DNA from: CAZPUS01 sp964589825
Lineage (GTDB): Bacteria > Fibrobacterota > Chitinivibrionia > Chitinivibrionales > WJKA01
Assembly: GCA_964589825.1 (NCBI GenBank)
Contig: CAZPUS010000011.1
Location: forward strand, 1-64,000
Length of the DNA stretch: 64,000 bases
Reading direction: 5' to 3'
This document shows positions 60,505 to 64,000 of the stretch, one piece after another; within the stretch, counting starts at the first letter, position 1, and each line of letters begins with the position of its first letter. Both the position numbers and the translations under genes were made by a program. A model generated the notes under the pieces. It did no database searches, was not told the DNA's origin, and worked only from the letters and a program-made list of their open reading frames with translations.

Positions 60505-61461
60505 TTAAAATATAACTATTTTCCGAAATTTTATACTCCCGTATGCCAATGCAGCAAAAAGGAGAACTGGAGATACCAGATACGAAAGCCACTCTCGCCA
60601 GAAGCGTGATGTAGCGATGCAAAATGTGCCGGTACGCGATCTCGTGCACACGGTGATGTATGCGGCATCGGCTGCACACGCCACGACAGATAGGGCCGGG
60701 GACGAGATACTGATACCGGCGGCAATTACATGTACCGCAGCAAGCAGCGCGATACTCGGTGGTATGGGTGAGCCGCGGTAGCGTCGATATCGTTGCGGGT
60801 GTTTTTTCATCAGTAAAGGATCGAACCGCCTGCGAAGGCAGTTTTTAAGGAGTTCCCACTTGTCATCCCTGAAGCGGTGTGCAACACGCATTGTCTCGCA
60901 AAAACCGATAGTGCCACCCGCGTCAATTAGCCTGAGTGCAAGATCGATATCTTCGTGCTGAAAACGAAACCGTTCGTCGAACCCGCCGATATCACGCAAC
61001 CACGTGCTTCGGTATACCATGTTGTTGGTTCGATACCCGCGCGATTCGAGCCGGGTATAGGCTTTGTAGTGTCCGCTGCAGTGAGTGGTTCCGTCAATGG
61101 ACGTTTTCCCTTCCGCCCCGCACCAGTGTGGATGCAGCTGCATACAGTCAAGGCATTGCGGTGCCCAGTCCGGGGCTACCTGACAATCGTCATCCACGAA
61201 GGCGCAAAGGTTCGCATGTGCAGCCTCTATCCCTGCGTTTCGTTTTGCGGGGATAGAGGGAGAGGGCAGGTAGTGCCATTGAATATTGGGATAGTCATTG
61301 TACAACTCACGACTGTGGTAATCGGCTACTACAATGCACTGACACCGGGATTTACCGCCCTGTACGGCCTTAAAACTCGTAAGGAGCGAATCGAGGCATG
61401 TGCGGATATAGCCGGGGCGGTGAGAGGCTACTATCACACTGAGAAGGTAGTTATCGCTCAT
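60505..61461 (-). CDS. Glycosyltransferase family 2
   Basis: A 318-residue GT-A enzyme. SVIVASHRPGYIRTCLDSL opens the fold, the metal-binding acidic motif is CAFVDDDCQVAPDW, and the acceptor region has GGFDERFRFQHEDIDLALRL. Two hydrophobic segments near the C-terminus (LLAAVHVIAAGI and VSPVLLFAALAY) anchor it to the membrane. It overlaps the GT2-GT4 fusion gene by 11 bases. Confidence 0.9.
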   Translation of the reverse strand: MSDNYLLSVIVASHRPGYIRTCLDSLLTSFKAVQGGKSRCQCIVVADYHSRELYNDYPNIQWHYLPSPSIPAKRNAGIEAAHANLCAFVDDDCQVAPDWAPQCLDCMQLHPHWCGAEGKTSIDGTTHCSGHYKAYTRLESRGYRTNNMVYRSTWLRDIGGFDERFRFQHEDIDLALRLIDAGGTIGFCETMRVAHRFRDDKWELLKNCLRRRFDPLLMKKHPQRYRRYRGSPIPPSIALLAAVHVIAAGISISSPALSVVACAADAAYITVCTRSRTGTFCIATSRFWREWLSYLVSPVLLFAALAYGSIKFRKIVIF

Positions 61462-63565
61462 GAGGTGTATTCCCGAAGCAATATGGTTTATTCGGTTTAT
61501 TATCCACAGTCAAGGTCGAAAGTGCGTGTTCCATTCGTGCGACCTGTCTGGACCACCGGTGCCGTTGTGCACTGTGCGCGGCGTGTGTGCCGATATGCTG
61601 GTATTCCCGGGCATGAGCGTATATTGAAGAGATAAACTTACTGTCGCATGTCACATCGTTTCCGTGAAGCAGAAACCCGTTGCAGCCATGACGTATGAAC
61701 TCCCTGTGTGCACGTATGGGGCTTGCAAATACCATGCAGCCGTGTGTCATCGCTTCGAGCAGAGCAAGACTGTGTCCCCCTTCATAGCGTGATGCGGAAA
61801 TCACGAAGGGGCAGTACGAATACCATTGCGACATCGAGTCCATTGATTCGTGTGCTATGGTGTAAACCGTTAACTTCGGGTGTGAGGTCAGGTTCGAAAT
61901 GAGTGTTACACCGCGAGTGCCGACCCCTACGAGGTATAACGAAATGCGGGTGTCTGATCTTTGAGCCCATTCATTGCATATCGAATGCACATAGTCGATA
62001 TTTTTTCGTTGTGAGTATTGCCCGACCGCAAGTACACGAAGCGGGACGTCACGACCAAAGCGGTGCACCGGTGTAACGGGTGTCACTCCGGTGGGTACAT
62101 AGCGCAGTTTGTGTGCCTGTTGCGGATAGTGGTATGTGAGCCAGCGCATGTCGGCCACTGTTTCACACACGCACAGATGGGCGGTGTGCAGATGCAGCCG
62201 AAGCAGTGGAAAACGAAGCAGCCTCGATTTCCATGCCCCGGCATGCAGCAGGTTTTGAACCCGGGATACAGCTGCAACCTCTTCCCAGCCGTGATTGTGA
62301 AGAAGGCAGCGAGTCTGCAGCCGAAGCAGTCGTATCAAACATGCACACACGACACCGTCGGTCGATCTTGCGATAATCACATCCGGAACACGGGGACTGA
62401 GCAGCGCTGCCAGAAACCGTATCCCGCACGTAAGGGCAAACACAAAATCATGGTGACCGCCTTTGTTGTAAATGTTTCGGGTTATATACCCCCGCATGGC
62501 CAGCCCTTTCATCTGTTGGTGCATGACCCGGTGCACTCCCCCTTGTGACCCGGGAGGAATGGAAGCGAGATACCAGACACGTCTGATGTGGCGCAACTGC
62601 GTCGGAATACGCGATGCAAAACAGAGAGAAAGCAAATATTTCGGCAGCAGACACAATGCGGCGACCTGTTCGGTACACGCGGCGATACAGAGAGCGGCGG
62701 TATGCAGCGGATGTTTTACAAGCTGCGAGAGGCTTCTTCTTCGAAGCTGCGTAATACCGCTTTTTGCGATAAGAGCCATATGGGTCCGCAATGCGGTTGA
62801 ATAATGGCGAATGCGGCGGTAGCCGGTCGGGTGAAGCCGGTAGATGTGGTACTCCGACGACAGAATTGAGTCGATTCTGGCAACAGAGTCACGAATATAG
62901 CGCAAAATCGCAACGTCTCGTGATCTGTGGCACACATGCAACAGAGGACGGAACACAATCGAGCCTCCGGCGAGCATTCGCAGGGCGAGTTCCTGATCCT
63001 CACCCGAGGGCTTTCGTGCATTAAACGAGGTATCGAACAATCCGCACTCCTTCAGCCTCTCTTTTCTGTAAACGATATTACAGCTCAGAAATGCACCGCC
63101 GGAGTGGACCTGGACCTCTCGATCCCAGATGCCGTCTCCCTGGGCCGAAACAGCTCCTTCGATACCCACCACCGACAGATTCGTATTCAGCGACGTTGTG
63201 TATTCGTGTACTCTGTCAAGCCATCGCGGCAGCAAAATGATGTCGTCATCGAGAAACGCGCACCATTGCCCGCGGCATGTGCGAATACCCGTGTTGCGGG
63301 CGGCAGCCGCTCCCCGTGGTATTGTGTGACGGATATATCGTATTCCGAATCTCGCGCATAACGACGCAATGTAACTCGAAGTTGCACGATGAGAATGATC
63401 ATCGACCACGATTATTTCGGTATCCTGCGCAGAGGACATCTCCTGGCGGTAAAGCGCGTTCAGCAGGCAGGTAATAGATTCGGGGCGGTCTCTGGTCGGG
63501 ACGATTACAGAGACGGGGAACCGATTCGCATGCATTGAATCAGGTGACGATACGTGTTGAGGCAT
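61451..63565 (-). CDS. GT2-GT4 fusion glycosyltransferase
   Basis: A 704-residue protein with two transferase domains. The first (about residues 15-260) is GT2: SVIVPTRDRPESITCLL, CAFLDDDIILLPRW, GEDQELALRML. The second (about 340-700) is GT4-like: PPGSQGGVHRVMHQQMKGL, LAVGQYSQRKNIDYVHSI, and SRYEGGHSLALLEAMTHGCMVFASPI in its parts. The two may add successive sugars. The start could be the ATG at 63565 or one ten codons later; neither has a strong ribosome site. It overlaps genes on both sides. Confidence 0.85.
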   Translation of the reverse strand: MPQHVSSPDSMHANRFPVSVIVPTRDRPESITCLLNALYRQEMSSAQDTEIIVVDDHSHRATSSYIASLCARFGIRYIRHTIPRGAAAARNTGIRTCRGQWCAFLDDDIILLPRWLDRVHEYTTSLNTNLSVVGIEGAVSAQGDGIWDREVQVHSGGAFLSCNIVYRKERLKECGLFDTSFNARKPSGEDQELALRMLAGGSIVFRPLLHVCHRSRDVAILRYIRDSVARIDSILSSEYHIYRLHPTGYRRIRHYSTALRTHMALIAKSGITQLRRRSLSQLVKHPLHTAALCIAACTEQVAALCLLPKYLLSLCFASRIPTQLRHIRRVWYLASIPPGSQGGVHRVMHQQMKGLAMRGYITRNIYNKGGHHDFVFALTCGIRFLAALLSPRVPDVIIARSTDGVVCACLIRLLRLQTRCLLHNHGWEEVAAVSRVQNLLHAGAWKSRLLRFPLLRLHLHTAHLCVCETVADMRWLTYHYPQQAHKLRYVPTGVTPVTPVHRFGRDVPLRVLAVGQYSQRKNIDYVHSICNEWAQRSDTRISLYLVGVGTRGVTLISNLTSHPKLTVYTIAHESMDSMSQWYSYCPFVISASRYEGGHSLALLEAMTHGCMVFASPIRAHREFIRHGCNGFLLHGNDVTCDSKFISSIYAHAREYQHIGTHAAHSAQRHRWSRQVARMEHALSTLTVDNKPNKPYCFGNTPHER

Positions 63566-64000
63566 GTAGTCGGACTGCTCCTGCTGATGTGTTCGAAATG
63601 ACGGATTCCTTCGAGAGCCTTACGAGACCAGTAGCTGGTATGTACGGCACAATCCTTAATTCCATCCGAAATAGAAGCTAAGGATGAGGGGTTGACAAAA
63701 CGGGCACAATCACCGCATGTTTCCCGCAGCGGGGGTATATCAGAAACCACAGCCGGACATCCCTGCTGCATTGCTTCCAGGGGCGGCAGCCCGAGGCCTT
63801 CATGCAGTGAGCAGAAAAGCAGACCGCTGCACTGCTGAAGATGTGCAGTGTAGTGCTCCATGGTATCGTATTCGATATTAACGCCGGTGGGCATCGATGC
63901 GTACGTCTTGATATCGTCGTTTATCGAATCGCCTAGGATGCAGAGAGAGTAGTCGGGGTACGACTCGGCGAAATGCTGAAATGCACGCACTACGCTCGCG
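63505..64000 (-). CDS. Glycosyltransferase family 4, C-terminal part (cut by window edge)
   Basis: The reading frame is open to the right edge, so only the last 165 or so residues are seen. LCILGDSINDD and SLHEGLGLPPLEAMQQGCPAVVSDIPPLRE are the donor-binding half of a GT4 enzyme, close to the mannosyltransferase-type group. Its end overlaps the fusion gene by 61 bases. The polysaccharide cluster therefore continues outside the window. Confidence 0.82.
   Translation of the reverse strand, partial: ASVVRAFQHFAESYPDYSLCILGDSINDDIKTYASMPTGVNIEYDTMEHYTAHLQQCSGLLFCSLHEGLGLPPLEAMQQGCPAVVSDIPPLRETCGDCARFVNPSSLASISDGIKDCAVHTSYWSRKALEGIRHFEHISRSSPTTCLNTYRHLIQCMRIGSPSL

Noticed and set aside
1..64000. 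CRISPR array, prophage or transposase gene
   Set aside because: No regularly spaced direct repeats and no integrase, phage structural or transposase gene were seen; the palindromic elements are dispersed and single.
1..64000. tRNA genes
   Set aside because: Scanning the gaps for T-arm sequence GTTCGANTC with a matching acceptor stem gave no candidate.

Overview
The window is bacterial chromosome of mid-range GC, densely coded on both strands, from a Gram-negative organism. The evidence is a predicted outer-membrane barrel, a lipoprotein with a SPOR domain, lytic transglycosylase, signal peptidase I and peptidoglycan-recycling genes. The gene content (RodZ, an NamZ-like muramidase, a UMF1-type transporter, many secreted TPR proteins, a family-28 glycoside hydrolase) would suit the Fibrobacterota/FCB side of the tree. 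That placement is inference only, because no rRNA or tRNA gene was seen.

Layout. 0-4 kb: end of a secreted protein, a GH28 glycosidase, and a GAF/PP2C phosphatase. 4-6.5 kb: maf-rodZ-tatD. 6.8-10.8 kb: a membrane microprotein, hisC, hisB, a secreted unknown and a SPOR lipoprotein. 11-19.7 kb: rimO, hflK-hflC, a HAD hydrolase, a giant TPR protein, pgsA. 19.7-31.8 kb (mostly minus strand): a MurU-like/NamZ recycling pair, rpsU (plus), an RNA methylase, an MFS carrier coupled to a conserved secreted protein, a beta-helix/barrel protein, lepB, an inositol-phosphatase-like gene and panB. 32.7-41.5 kb: ssb, a coiled-coil membrane protein, and the lipid cluster DUF177-rpmF-plsX-fabD-fabG-acpP-fabF-rnc, which lacks fabH. 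41.8-46.1 kb: trmFO, topA and a one-domain purH. 46.6-53 kb: DUF6485, a Ca2+/Na+ exchanger, an Rrf2 regulator, nadA, metA, cysE. 53-64 kb (minus strand): a lytic transglycosylase, then a polysaccharide cluster of six glycosyltransferase genes and a polymerase/ligase, running off the right edge.

The most striking feature the genes do not explain is a family of about 160-bp imperfect palindromes found only between genes. At least ten near-complete copies and three fragments are visible. The ends are inverted repeats reading CCTRAATTGAGCG, the two arms are similar throughout so each copy could fold into one long hairpin, and several copies are flanked by 5-bp direct repeats like target-site duplications. 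They look like a MITE family. They occupy three successive junctions of the fab cluster and five sites in 5 kb around the Rrf2-nadA-metA genes, and one supplies the stop codon of a glycosyltransferase. Other points of interest are a structured RNA candidate beside DUF6485, a stand-alone IMP cyclohydrolase, a glycosyltransferase with no usual start codon at its expected N-terminus, and a GT2-GT4 fusion.
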